DNA of 20,841 nucleotides from NCBI GenBank assembly GCA_022561895.1, contig JADFQH010000009.1, positions 1 through 20,841 on the forward strand, in the 5' to 3' direction. Both the position numbers and the translations under genes were made by a program. Numbering within the stretch: the stretch's first letter is position 1; each line of letters begins with the position of its first letter. Below are positions 1 through 7,830 of the stretch, piece after piece. This DNA comes from Methanobacteriota archaeon. GTDB lineage: Archaea > Halobacteriota > Halobacteria > Halobacteriales > Halalkalicoccaceae. The notes under the pieces were generated by a model, which was not told where the DNA came from, searched no databases, and saw only the letters and a program-made list of their open reading frames with translations.

Positions 1-437
1 AGAACGCTCGGCGGATGCTCGGCGGGAATTCGACGTGCCAGCCGGTCAACGAGCCGGTCGAAGTCGACCAATCCGAAGCGCTCGACCAGCTGGGCGGGCC
101 GACCCTGTCCGAGACCCAACTCACTCGCCGGGATCCTGATCTCGCGGCCCGCATCCAGAACGAACCCCTCGTCGTCCCACGAGTTCAGGGTTCCCACGTA
201 GCTCTCGCCGTCGGTGAACTCACCGGTGATCTCGCCCCACTCTTCCTTGAGAGCGTTGCGGGCAACGACGCTGTCTTCCCCCTCGACGCTGACGGTCGGG
301 AAGTCATCGTGGCGCACACCCACGTTCCACTCGACATCGAGATCCCCAATGGTATTGCTGACGAGCGAGGATAGCCCATCGAGCGCTTGCTTGCGCGACT
401 GACCGTGGACGGTCACTTTGGTTGCGAGAACGACCAT
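1..437 (-). CDS. DUF2110 family protein (3' end beyond window)
   Basis: An open frame on the minus strand starts at ATG 437-435 and runs off the left edge, giving about 145 residues. The product begins MVVLATKVTVHGQSRKQ and continues with a basic/acidic N-terminal domain and a later segment resembling an S1/OB-like strand pattern (around residues 80-105, ending REIRIPASELG). I recognise this as the archaeal DUF2110 family, which commonly follows tfe. Its biochemical function is not established. The start overlaps the tfe stop by one base (TAATG), so translational coupling and co-transcription with tfe are likely. A role linked to transcription or RNA is only an inference from that neighbour. 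The C-terminus is not visible. Confidence 0.8.
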   Translation of the reverse strand, partial: MVVLATKVTVHGQSRKQALDGLSSLVSNTIGDLDVEWNVGVRHDDFPTVSVEGEDSVVARNALKEEWGEITGEFTDGESYVGTLNSWDDEGFVLDAGREIRIPASELGLGQGRPAQLVERFGLVDFDRLVDRLARRIPAEHPPSV

Positions 438-967
438 TAGGCCTCGACTTCGACTTCGACGTTTAACTCCCTCTGTAGCTCCGCGATCCGGCGCTCCATC
501 GCCTCGACGAGCATCGCGTTGTCCATCGATTCGAGCGGCGAGCCACACTCGGGGCACTCGAAGCCGAAGTCCATCGCCTCGCCGAACTCGAAGCGGATCG
601 AACAGATCTCACAGAGGTAGAACTCGTGATTTCGTTCGTACTCCTCGCGTTCGTCAAGCGCGTCGAGCAGCCGGTCCATCTCTTCTGCCAGATTCTCGGG
701 AATGTTCTCGTACTCGAAGGTCCAGAGATACGTCAGCCAGCCCGAATCCTCGTCGCGAAGCCGGCGATAGGTGGCGAGATCGTTCTCGTAGAGGATAAAA
801 AGCGCCCGGCGCACGTCATTGAGTTCGAGGTCGAGCGTTTCCGCGAGCTCCTCGTCCGTCACTTCCCCGTCCGGCGGCGCAGCGGCGACCGGCATTCCTT
901 TCGGACCCACCAGCTCGTGTAAATATTTCTGGATCACGGGGTCCTCGAGGAGATCCTCAAAAGCCAT
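437..967 (-). CDS. tfe: Transcription initiation factor E alpha subunit (TFE)
   Basis: This is the archaeal homologue of the TFIIE alpha subunit. It assists TBP/TFB-dependent promoter opening by contacting RNA polymerase and the non-template strand. The 176-aa product has an N-terminal winged-helix domain (about residues 1-85, with the DVRRALFILYENDLATYRR helix-turn region), a linker, and a C-terminal zinc ribbon with C119, C122, C138 and C141 (CEIC and CPEC). It ends in an acidic coiled tail. I choose ATG at 967 rather than the in-frame GTG at 976: the family normally starts MAFEDLLEDP, and a TATA-like CTTAA lies about 28 nt upstream of 967, which fits a leaderless mRNA. The DUF2110 gene follows with a 1-nt overlap. 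Confidence 0.95.
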   Translation of the reverse strand: MAFEDLLEDPVIQKYLHELVGPKGMPVAAAPPDGEVTDEELAETLDLELNDVRRALFILYENDLATYRRLRDEDSGWLTYLWTFEYENIPENLAEEMDRLLDALDEREEYERNHEFYLCEICSIRFEFGEAMDFGFECPECGSPLESMDNAMLVEAMERRIAELQRELNVEVEVEA

Positions 968-990
968 TACCACCACTTACGTCGTTCGGC

Positions 991-1000
991 GGTTAAGTCT
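991..1000 (-). promoter_or_regulatory. TATA-like box for tfe, possibly shared with the divergent gene
   Basis: On the minus strand the stretch reads AGACTTAACC. It is centred about 28 nt upstream of the tfe ATG at 967, the usual spacing for haloarchaeal leaderless transcripts. The same AT-rich patch (TTAAGTCTTTT on the plus strand) lies about 30 nt upstream of the ATG at 1030, so it may serve both directions. No experimental start site is known from this sequence. Confidence 0.5.
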
Positions 1001-1029
1001 TTTGAGCGACCGCGAGCGCCGAAATCGCT

Positions 1030-1695
1030 ATGGCAGTTGTCGGAGAACAACGATACATGAGCGAGTTCCTCGATGCACTTCGCGAGGAGGTGGACCCGGA
1101 GGCGACTCTCGCAATCGTCGTCGTCCTTGGTATGGTTGTGGTGTTTACCGACGTCTCGTGGTCGATCTTCATCGCCGCCGGTATTGCGTTCGGTGCGACA
1201 ACTGCTATCAGCGCTTCCGAAGTACTTCCTGGTGCAAAAGGCCGTGCTCTGAGTGCGGCCCTCTTTGCCTTCGGGACGCTCTGGGGGCTATGGCTCACGC
1301 TCGCGGAATCGTCCTACATAATGGGAGGGGTCACCGTCGTCGTAGGTTGGTTCGCCCTCGATGCGCTCTACGACACGGTCCACGGGATCGAGCGCACCGA
1401 ACCACAGCAAAGCGAGATTGACGGGATGAGTTACGGCGAAGCGAACCGCGCGATATATCGCGCCGGGCAAGTCCAACAAACCCTTCGAAAATCCTCGACC
1501 TCGCTTTCGGCCGCGGAACTCGCCGCTCGGACGGATCTTTCGGAAAGCGAGGTCCGCGAGGCGCTCTCGGTCCTCGACGAGGCGGTCCTCGAACACCGCG
1601 AGCGCTACGAGCTCAACGAAGACCAACCCGGACTGATCCGATCCGCTTTGGGGCAGTTTGTACGCCCCTTTTCGCTGTTCACCCCGAGTCGATAA
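1030..1695 (+). CDS. Membrane protein with C-terminal winged-helix-like domain
   Basis: This is a 221-aa protein with four probable membrane helices (about residues 26-41, 45-62, 72-92 and 98-113). A soluble tail of about 100 residues follows. Within it, residues 140-200 look like a winged-helix fold: ANRAIYRAGQVQQTL, then an SLSAAELAARTDLSESEVREAL helix-turn-helix, then a wing-like LEHRERYEL. This resembles MarR/ArsR-type HTH segments, but no specific family was recognised. An alternative start is the ATG at 1057 (MSEFLDALREEV), which would remove nine residues; 1030 suits the upstream AT-rich box slightly better. It is divergent from tfe. A membrane-anchored DNA-binding protein is an inference; the HTH could instead mediate protein contacts. 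Confidence 0.75.
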   Translation: MAVVGEQRYMSEFLDALREEVDPEATLAIVVVLGMVVVFTDVSWSIFIAAGIAFGATTAISASEVLPGAKGRALSAALFAFGTLWGLWLTLAESSYIMGGVTVVVGWFALDALYDTVHGIERTEPQQSEIDGMSYGEANRAIYRAGQVQQTLRKSSTSLSAAELAARTDLSESEVREALSVLDEAVLEHRERYELNEDQPGLIRSALGQFVRPFSLFTPSR

Positions 1696-1720
1696 CCGAG
1701 TTCGTCCGTACTGACCGAAC

Positions 1721-1730
1721 GTTTATTATT
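1721..1730 (+). promoter_or_regulatory. TATA box of the hicBA-like operon
   Basis: GTTTATTATT is preceded by a CCGAAC BRE-like element. It is centred about 27 nt before the ATG at 1754. The spacing implies a start site at or just before the ATG, so the antitoxin mRNA is probably leaderless. Confidence 0.6.
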
Positions 1731-1753
1731 CGAGCACGGCCTTCTAATTATCA

Positions 1754-2008
1754 ATGGCGAGTGCGAGCCGAGACCGTCGATCCGAAGGCATCGAGTTCAT
1801 CCACGAAGACGACGGGTCGATCACAGCGAGGGATATCGAGACGGGACTGGCCCGTGGCGGTGACACTCGAGCGGCCGCACTCTCACAACTGGCAGAGGTT
1901 CTCGCGCTCGCGGAGAACGACGACGAACCGATCGAGGACCCCGACGAGTTTCTGCGCACACACGATATCGAGCCAACAGCCGACGTCGAGACGCCGCCGT
2001 GGGAGTAG
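1754..2008 (+). CDS. hicB: HicB-family antitoxin
   Basis: The 84-aa acidic protein follows the HicB partial RNase H-like pattern: a strand with acidic DDGSITARDIETGLARGGDTRAAALSQLAEVLAL, matching the family order of strand, glycine turn, then a helix of the 'eEAl..l.eal' type. In type II HicAB systems the antitoxin binds and blocks the HicA ribonuclease. This copy has no recognisable C-terminal ribbon-helix-helix or HTH DNA-binding domain, so autoregulation may be weak or need another factor. The stop codon TAG (2006-2008) directly abuts the ATG of the toxin-like gene. The antitoxin-first order is the less common order for hicAB but is seen in archaea. The symbol is given on family resemblance. 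Confidence 0.75.
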   Translation: MASASRDRRSEGIEFIHEDDGSITARDIETGLARGGDTRAAALSQLAEVLALAENDDEPIEDPDEFLRTHDIEPTADVETPPWE

Positions 2009-2254
2009 ATGGTCCGGACGACGTTTTCGGGCCAAGAGATCGTTTCGGTCCTCACAGGATTCGGCTACATCCCGCAGTCTCACAAGGGTAGCCACGTCAG
2101 ACTTCGGTATGAAAACCCCGATACAGGCGAAGTTCGTCTCGTCGATGTTCCGCTACACGACGAGGTTGCTATCGGAACGCTCCACTCTATCGCCGACCAG
2201 TGTGGAGCAGAAGAGTTTCATAACTGGTGTCGGTGGATCGACGCCCATTCTTGA
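2009..2254 (+). CDS. hicA: HicA-family mRNA interferase toxin
   Basis: The 81-aa protein has a HicA/YcfA dsRBD-like fold. SGQEIVSVLTGFGY is the first helix and strand. GSHVRLRY (residues 27-34) carries the catalytic-type histidine H29. Next come VRLVDVPLHDEVAIGTL and a C-terminal helix ending FHNW. Family members cleave mRNA during translation. The start is fixed by the preceding stop: TAG then ATG with no gap, so translation is probably coupled to hicB. It ends 5 nt from the convergent trm56 stop. All core motifs look intact, so an active toxin is plausible but untested. Confidence 0.8.
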   Translation: MVRTTFSGQEIVSVLTGFGYIPQSHKGSHVRLRYENPDTGEVRLVDVPLHDEVAIGTLHSIADQCGAEEFHNWCRWIDAHS

Positions 2255-2259
2255 CATCG

Positions 2260-2805
2260 TCACTCATCGCAGTCGGTAGGCTCGACCCGCTTTCCCGTTT
2301 CCATCGGGACAACCCGCCGATCCGCGTTTTCCCATTCGCGATCCAGCTCCCGTCCGCAGAACAGTCGGTCGAGGAAGACCGCCAACCCGGCGACCTCCGA
2401 ATGTGGTTGATTGGTGACGCCGACGTTCCAGTCGGCGTGTTCGTAGATCTCGAAGGGGACTTTTTCGCCGCCGACGATGACCAAGAGAGAGCCCTCGCGG
2501 TGGGCGGTGCGGATTCCCTCCTCGACATCTTGAACGCGCTCGCCGTACATCGTCAGGTGGACGATTTTCCCGTTCCAGTCCCGGATGAGTGCGTTCTGCG
2601 ATCCAGAGCATTCGACCGAGAAAGGGCCACCGAAACGAGCGGTGATATCCTCGACGGTTTCGGCTGACTGCCCTGCGTTGTCGGGGAAGATCACCCGGTC
2701 CGCACCGAGTGCGCGCGCCGTGAGTCCGACGTGGGTCGTCATGCGCTCGTCGCGACCCGGCCGATGACCCAATCGACAAACGACCACCTCGGATTCCTTT
2801 TGCAT
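2260..2805 (-). CDS. trm56: tRNA (cytidine(56)-2'-O)-methyltransferase
   Basis: This is the archaeal SPOUT-class enzyme that 2'-O-methylates C56 in the T-loop of tRNA using S-adenosylmethionine. The 181-aa product shows the family signatures: RLGHRPGRDERMTTHVGLTA near residues 11-30 (including the conserved arginines), HLTMYG at 83-88, GGEKVP at 112-117 (SAM-binding knot) and NQPHSEVAGLAVFLDR at 132-147. The length is normal for the family. The ATG at 2805 follows GAGGAT, a weak Shine-Dalgarno-like string. The upstream region is shared with the divergent 71-aa membrane protein gene. Its 3' end converges with hicA, five bases away. Confidence 0.93.
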   Translation of the reverse strand: MQKESEVVVCRLGHRPGRDERMTTHVGLTARALGADRVIFPDNAGQSAETVEDITARFGGPFSVECSGSQNALIRDWNGKIVHLTMYGERVQDVEEGIRTAHREGSLLVIVGGEKVPFEIYEHADWNVGVTNQPHSEVAGLAVFLDRLFCGRELDREWENADRRVVPMETGKRVEPTDCDE

Positions 2806-2851
2806 ATCCTCGTTCGAGCCGGTAGCCGGTAGGGGGTTTCGGTTCGGTTTT

Positions 2852-2878
2852 TACCCCCTGGTCACGAAAGAGGGGGTA
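2852..2878. repeat. Perfect 8-bp inverted repeat TACCCCCT...AGGGGGTA over a promoter
   Basis: Arms lie at 2852-2859 and 2871-2878 with an 11-nt spacer. The left arm touches the T-rich TATA-like TTTTTA (2848-2853), and the right arm ends directly at the ATG of the 71-aa gene at 2879. The element therefore spans TATA box to start codon. This is where an archaeal repressor would sit, or it could fold at the mRNA 5' end. Confidence 0.6.
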
Positions 2879-3094
2879 ATGAGCCGGCTTGAGCGCCTCG
2901 GCAAGTATATTCAAAAAAACCGTTCAGGTATGTTCACCGATCTGGTCTTCGCGATCGTCTGGGTCACGCTCGTCAACGTGATCTTCGCGGTCGTCGACGG
3001 GCCACAGTGGGCCTACTACATGTTCATGCTCGCGGGGATCGTCGCCTACTTCGGACTGGTCTGGAGCCTCGAAATGGCAAAAGAAGCCGAGTGA
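2879..3094 (+). CDS. Small two-TM membrane protein, haloarchaeal conserved type
   Basis: The 71-aa protein has a basic, amphipathic N-terminus (SRLERLGKYIQKNRSG) and two membrane helices at about residues 18-38 and 43-63, separated by a DGPQWAYY turn. A short charged C-terminus follows. I recognise the general type from haloarchaeal genomes but know no function. The start is chosen because a TTTTTA TATA-like box lies about 29 nt upstream and because the upstream inverted repeat ends exactly at this ATG. It is divergent from trm56 and converges on the universal stress gene with a 2-nt gap. Confidence 0.75.
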   Translation: MSRLERLGKYIQKNRSGMFTDLVFAIVWVTLVNVIFAVVDGPQWAYYMFMLAGIVAYFGLVWSLEMAKEAE

Positions 3095-3096
3095 GA

Positions 3097-3555
3097 CTAC
3101 TCTTCGCGGCTATCGACGACCATGACGGGCCGACGGCTCGTCCTGAGAACGCGCTCTGCAACGCTTCCGAGCAGCATTCTGCGGACACCGCCGCGACCGT
3201 GTGACCCCATTACGATGAGGTCGATATCGTTATCGTCGGCGTAGTTGGTGATCACCGAATGGGGTTTCCCGGCCCCGACGTGCTCGACGATCGAGATACC
3301 CTGCTCTTTGCCCTGTGTTGCGACGCGGTTCGTCGCCGCCTCTGCTTTCTCACCGAGCTCTTCCATATCGCCGAACTGGCCGGATTCGATCCGGTCGACC
3401 TGTTCTGTCCCAAGACTCAGATCCATCGAATCCGTATCGACGACGTAGATCGTGTGGACCGTCGCGTCGTACTTCTCGGCGAGGTCGAGCGCGTGGTCGA
3501 CCGCGAGCTCTGCGACCTCACTTCCGTCAGTCGGAACGAGAATCGTGTCGTACAT
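3097..3555 (-). CDS. Universal stress protein (UspA family)
   Basis: The 152-aa single-domain Usp has an N-terminal YDTILVPTDGSE strand-loop. Near residues 117-131 it has the ATP-binding signature G-2x-G-9x-G-S (GSHGRGGVRRMLLGS), complete, so an ATP-binding Usp is expected. Usp proteins form dimers and are linked to stress or energy signalling; the precise partner is unknown. The ATG at 3555 lies three bases after the symporter stop at 3559, so it is the last gene of the acetate cluster. Pairing of Usp genes with transporters is common in haloarchaea, which suggests a regulatory role on the symporter, but this is inference. Confidence 0.93.
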   Translation of the reverse strand: MYDTILVPTDGSEVAELAVDHALDLAEKYDATVHTIYVVDTDSMDLSLGTEQVDRIESGQFGDMEELGEKAEAATNRVATQGKEQGISIVEHVGAGKPHSVITNYADDNDIDLIVMGSHGRGGVRRMLLGSVAERVLRTSRRPVMVVDSREE

Positions 3556-3558
3556 GGC

Positions 3559-5214
3559 TCAGTTCTTCCCCTCTTCGCCGCCGTCCGTTGCGACGACATC
3601 CTCTGCACTTTCCATCTGTTCCATCGGTCGCGGGCTGTGACACTGACGAACCAGTCGTTTTACGTCCTCCGGCGGGTCGTCGGTCACGAGCGAGACGCCG
3701 ATGATGATGAGGAAGGCGGTCGGGACCACTACCAACGAGGAGCCGATCGCAGGCACCGCAGCTTCGAGCGCAGGAACGAACGCTTCCGCCTCCGATCCAA
3801 CCGCTGCGGGACCGAAGCTGTTGACGATCGTCACGATCGAGACGAACAGGCCAAAGGTCATCCCGGCGAGTGCGCCCTCACGGGTGGTGTGCTCCCACCA
3901 GAGACCGAGGAAGAACACCGGAAACATCACGTTGCCCGCAATCGCGAACGCGGCGGCGACCAGCGCGGCGATGAGACCGATGTCGATAACGCCGGTGATC
4001 GTCACCAGAATCCCGAGTACGACGATGGTGGCTCGGCCGACGAGGAGCTGTTCGCGCTGGGTTGCGTCTTCTTTGTAGAGATTCGTGTAGATGTCGTGTG
4101 CGGCCGCCGACGATCCCGAGATAAAGAGTCCAGCAGTCGTCGCCAGCGCAGCGGCGATCGCACCCGCGGCGACGAGACCAACAAGCCATTCGGGAAGACC
4201 GGCCAGCTGTGCGGTCAGCACAACGACGACGTCGCCTTGGTCGCCGCTAAAGGGGAATTCGAGTCCCTCCGATCCTTCGAAGAGAATCGTCCCGAACGCG
4301 GCGTAGGCGGCGGTACCCCAGTAGAGCAAGCAGATAAAGAAGAGACCCCAGACACACGACCAGCGGGCCGTTCGTTCGCTGTCGACCGTGTAGAATCGCA
4401 CCAGAACGTGTGGTAGCCCACAGGTCCCGACGATCAGGGTAAACGCCAGTGCGACCCACTGATAGTAGCTCGCGTTGGCGAACGGCTCGGTGAACTCGGC
4501 GGCGATCATATCGGAGACAAGCGCGGCTTCAGTACCGAACTCGAGATACGGCAGTGCGGTGGAAAAGCCCTGTGTCCAGCCGACTGCATACAGACCTCCG
4601 AGGAACGCCCCGATGAGGATAACGTACTGGATCGCCATGTTCTTCGTCGTGCCCAGCATGCCCGAGAGCGCGACGTAGACGATGGTGATGCTCATGAGCA
4701 ACGCCACGCCGACCTCGAAGCTGGTTCCGAAGACGTACATCGACATCAGCCCCATGCCGCGGGCCTGACTGACCGCGTAGACGTACGCGATGACGATCGT
4801 CGTCACCGCCGCGATTGCACGGCCGGTATCGGAGTAAAACCGATCGGCGACGAAGTCCGGCGCGGTGTACTTTCCGAACCGGCGGAACTGTGCGGCCAGA
4901 AAGATGAGCAGGATGAAGTAGCCCGTCGTCCATCCGACGAGGTACGCCAGCCCGAAATACCCCGAGAGGGCAATCGTCGCAGCCACGCCCAAGTACGATG
5001 CTGCACTCATCCAGTTCGCACCGATCGCCATCCCGTTTTCGATGTTTCCGATTCCCCGGCCCGCAACCCAGAGATCTTCGACATCCGCTACCCGGAAGAA
5101 CAAGCCAACGCCGAGAAACAGCGCCAGCATGAGGAAAACGGTAATCGCCGGAACGATCTTGAATCCGATATCGAGTCCTTCCGGAACGATCTGTATCGGT
5201 ACGTTCGAAATCAT
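3559..5214 (-). CDS. Sodium:solute symporter family protein, acetate permease-like
   Basis: The 551-aa SSS-family protein has about 13 membrane helices. Recognisable segments include the N-terminal VADVEDLWVAGRGIGNIENGMAIGANWMSAASYLG, typical of the ActP/VC_2705 subfamily (probable cation-coupled monocarboxylate/acetate uptake). Others are FGKYTAPDFVADRFYS, GTCGLPHVLVRFYTV and AAHDIYTNLY. The C-terminal tail is hydrophilic. The substrate is inferred from family and context: it is co-directional with a DUF4212 small subunit (ATGA overlap at 5211-5214) and two acetyl-CoA synthetase genes. Other small carboxylates (propionate, pyruvate, lactate) remain possible. A universal stress gene follows after 3 nt. 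Confidence 0.9.
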   Translation of the reverse strand: MISNVPIQIVPEGLDIGFKIVPAITVFLMLALFLGVGLFFRVADVEDLWVAGRGIGNIENGMAIGANWMSAASYLGVAATIALSGYFGLAYLVGWTTGYFILLIFLAAQFRRFGKYTAPDFVADRFYSDTGRAIAAVTTIVIAYVYAVSQARGMGLMSMYVFGTSFEVGVALLMSITIVYVALSGMLGTTKNMAIQYVILIGAFLGGLYAVGWTQGFSTALPYLEFGTEAALVSDMIAAEFTEPFANASYYQWVALAFTLIVGTCGLPHVLVRFYTVDSERTARWSCVWGLFFICLLYWGTAAYAAFGTILFEGSEGLEFPFSGDQGDVVVVLTAQLAGLPEWLVGLVAAGAIAAALATTAGLFISGSSAAAHDIYTNLYKEDATQREQLLVGRATIVVLGILVTITGVIDIGLIAALVAAAFAIAGNVMFPVFFLGLWWEHTTREGALAGMTFGLFVSIVTIVNSFGPAAVGSEAEAFVPALEAAVPAIGSSLVVVPTAFLIIIGVSLVTDDPPEDVKRLVRQCHSPRPMEQMESAEDVVATDGGEEGKN

Positions 5215-5672
5215 TCGGCTTCACCTCCGTTGGAGGTCTCCGCCGACGAGGGCCGCGAAACGTCGTTTCGCTCACCTCCGTCGGCAGCGGCGGCCGACTC
5301 CTCGCTAGCCGCCTCAGGCTCGGGTTCATTGTGTTCGATACCGTACTTTTCATCGAGTCTGTCGCGCTGGTAAGCGTACAGCACCGCGAGCAGCAGTGCA
5401 CCGAGCGGCGTTCCGATCGCAGTCATCATAAAGAGCGCCGGTGTTCCTGCGATTCGGGCGGCGTCGGCAGCTCCAGGCGCGATAGCCGCCACTGTCACCG
5501 GCCCGAAGACAAGGAGCAGCCAGATAGCGAACGTCCCCCACATGACCTTGAGGTTGTCCCGCATGAACGGGGTTGTTGGTTTGAAAACGTTGACCTCCTG
5601 ATTGAGATAGTCAACCTCTGCCTCCCGTTCGGCAGCGCTTCGATCCGTCTGTGTTTCCGTTTCTGTTGCCAT
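5211..5672 (-). CDS. DUF4212 protein, SSS symporter small subunit
   Basis: The 153-aa protein has two membrane helices (about residues 43-66 and 76-101). The DUF4212 core is NVFKPTTPFMRDNLKVMWGTFAIWLLLVFGP followed by GTPLGALLLAVLYAYQRDRLDEKYG. DUF4212 proteins are the small partner of VC_2705-type sodium:solute symporters. The C-terminal 40 residues are an acidic, Ser/Ala/Glu-rich tail, longer than in bacterial homologues, as is usual for halophiles. Its stop overlaps the symporter start by four bases (ATGA), so coupled translation of the two subunits is expected. An 83-nt gap with a strong hairpin separates it from the upstream acetyl-CoA synthetase gene. Confidence 0.9.
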   Translation of the reverse strand: MATETETQTDRSAAEREAEVDYLNQEVNVFKPTTPFMRDNLKVMWGTFAIWLLLVFGPVTVAAIAPGAADAARIAGTPALFMMTAIGTPLGALLLAVLYAYQRDRLDEKYGIEHNEPEPEAASEESAAAADGGERNDVSRPSSAETSNGGEAE

Positions 5673-5715
5673 ATGTCGTGTATTGTTAATCGTGTTGATT
5701 TTGTTGGTGCGCAGC

Positions 5716-5739
5716 CCCGATTCGAATCGACGAATCGGG
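5716..5739. terminator. Perfect 9-bp hairpin between acs1 and the symporter genes
   Basis: CCCGATTCG (5716-5724), a 6-nt loop, then CGAATCGGG (5731-5739). It lies 17 nt past the acs1 stop on the minus strand. On that strand a TTTT run precedes the hairpin rather than following it, so it is not a classic intrinsic terminator. It may act as an mRNA-stabilising or processing site between acs1 and the downstream transporter genes, or as a protein-binding dyad. Confidence 0.5.
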
Positions 5740-5755
5740 AAAACGCATTAGCGAG

Positions 5756-7741
<1,986 letters not shown>

Positions 7742-7767
7742 GGTACGACCGTTGAATACCGAAGGGT

Positions 7768-7776
7768 CATAGTAAA
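7768..7776 (-). promoter_or_regulatory. TATA-like box upstream of acs1
   Basis: TTTACTATG on the minus strand is centred 31 nt before the acs1 ATG. This would put transcription start 4-6 nt before the ATG and give acs1 its own near-leaderless promoter, separate from any read-through from the regulator gene. TACGACCG (7744-7751) between the box and the ATG resembles part of the dyad upstream of the BsuPI-acs2 genes. Confidence 0.45.
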
Positions 7777-7830
7777 CATGGGATCTAGGTGTGCAAAACG
7801 GCGGACCGTTTCATATAGAATTTTCGAGAG

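Noticed and set aside
3259..4416. Long open frame on the plus strand opposite the symporter and stress genes (385 codons)
   Set aside because: Arg/Asp/Glu-rich translation with no family resemblance. It is antisense to well-recognised genes with complete motifs; such shadows are expected in GC-rich haloarchaeal DNA.
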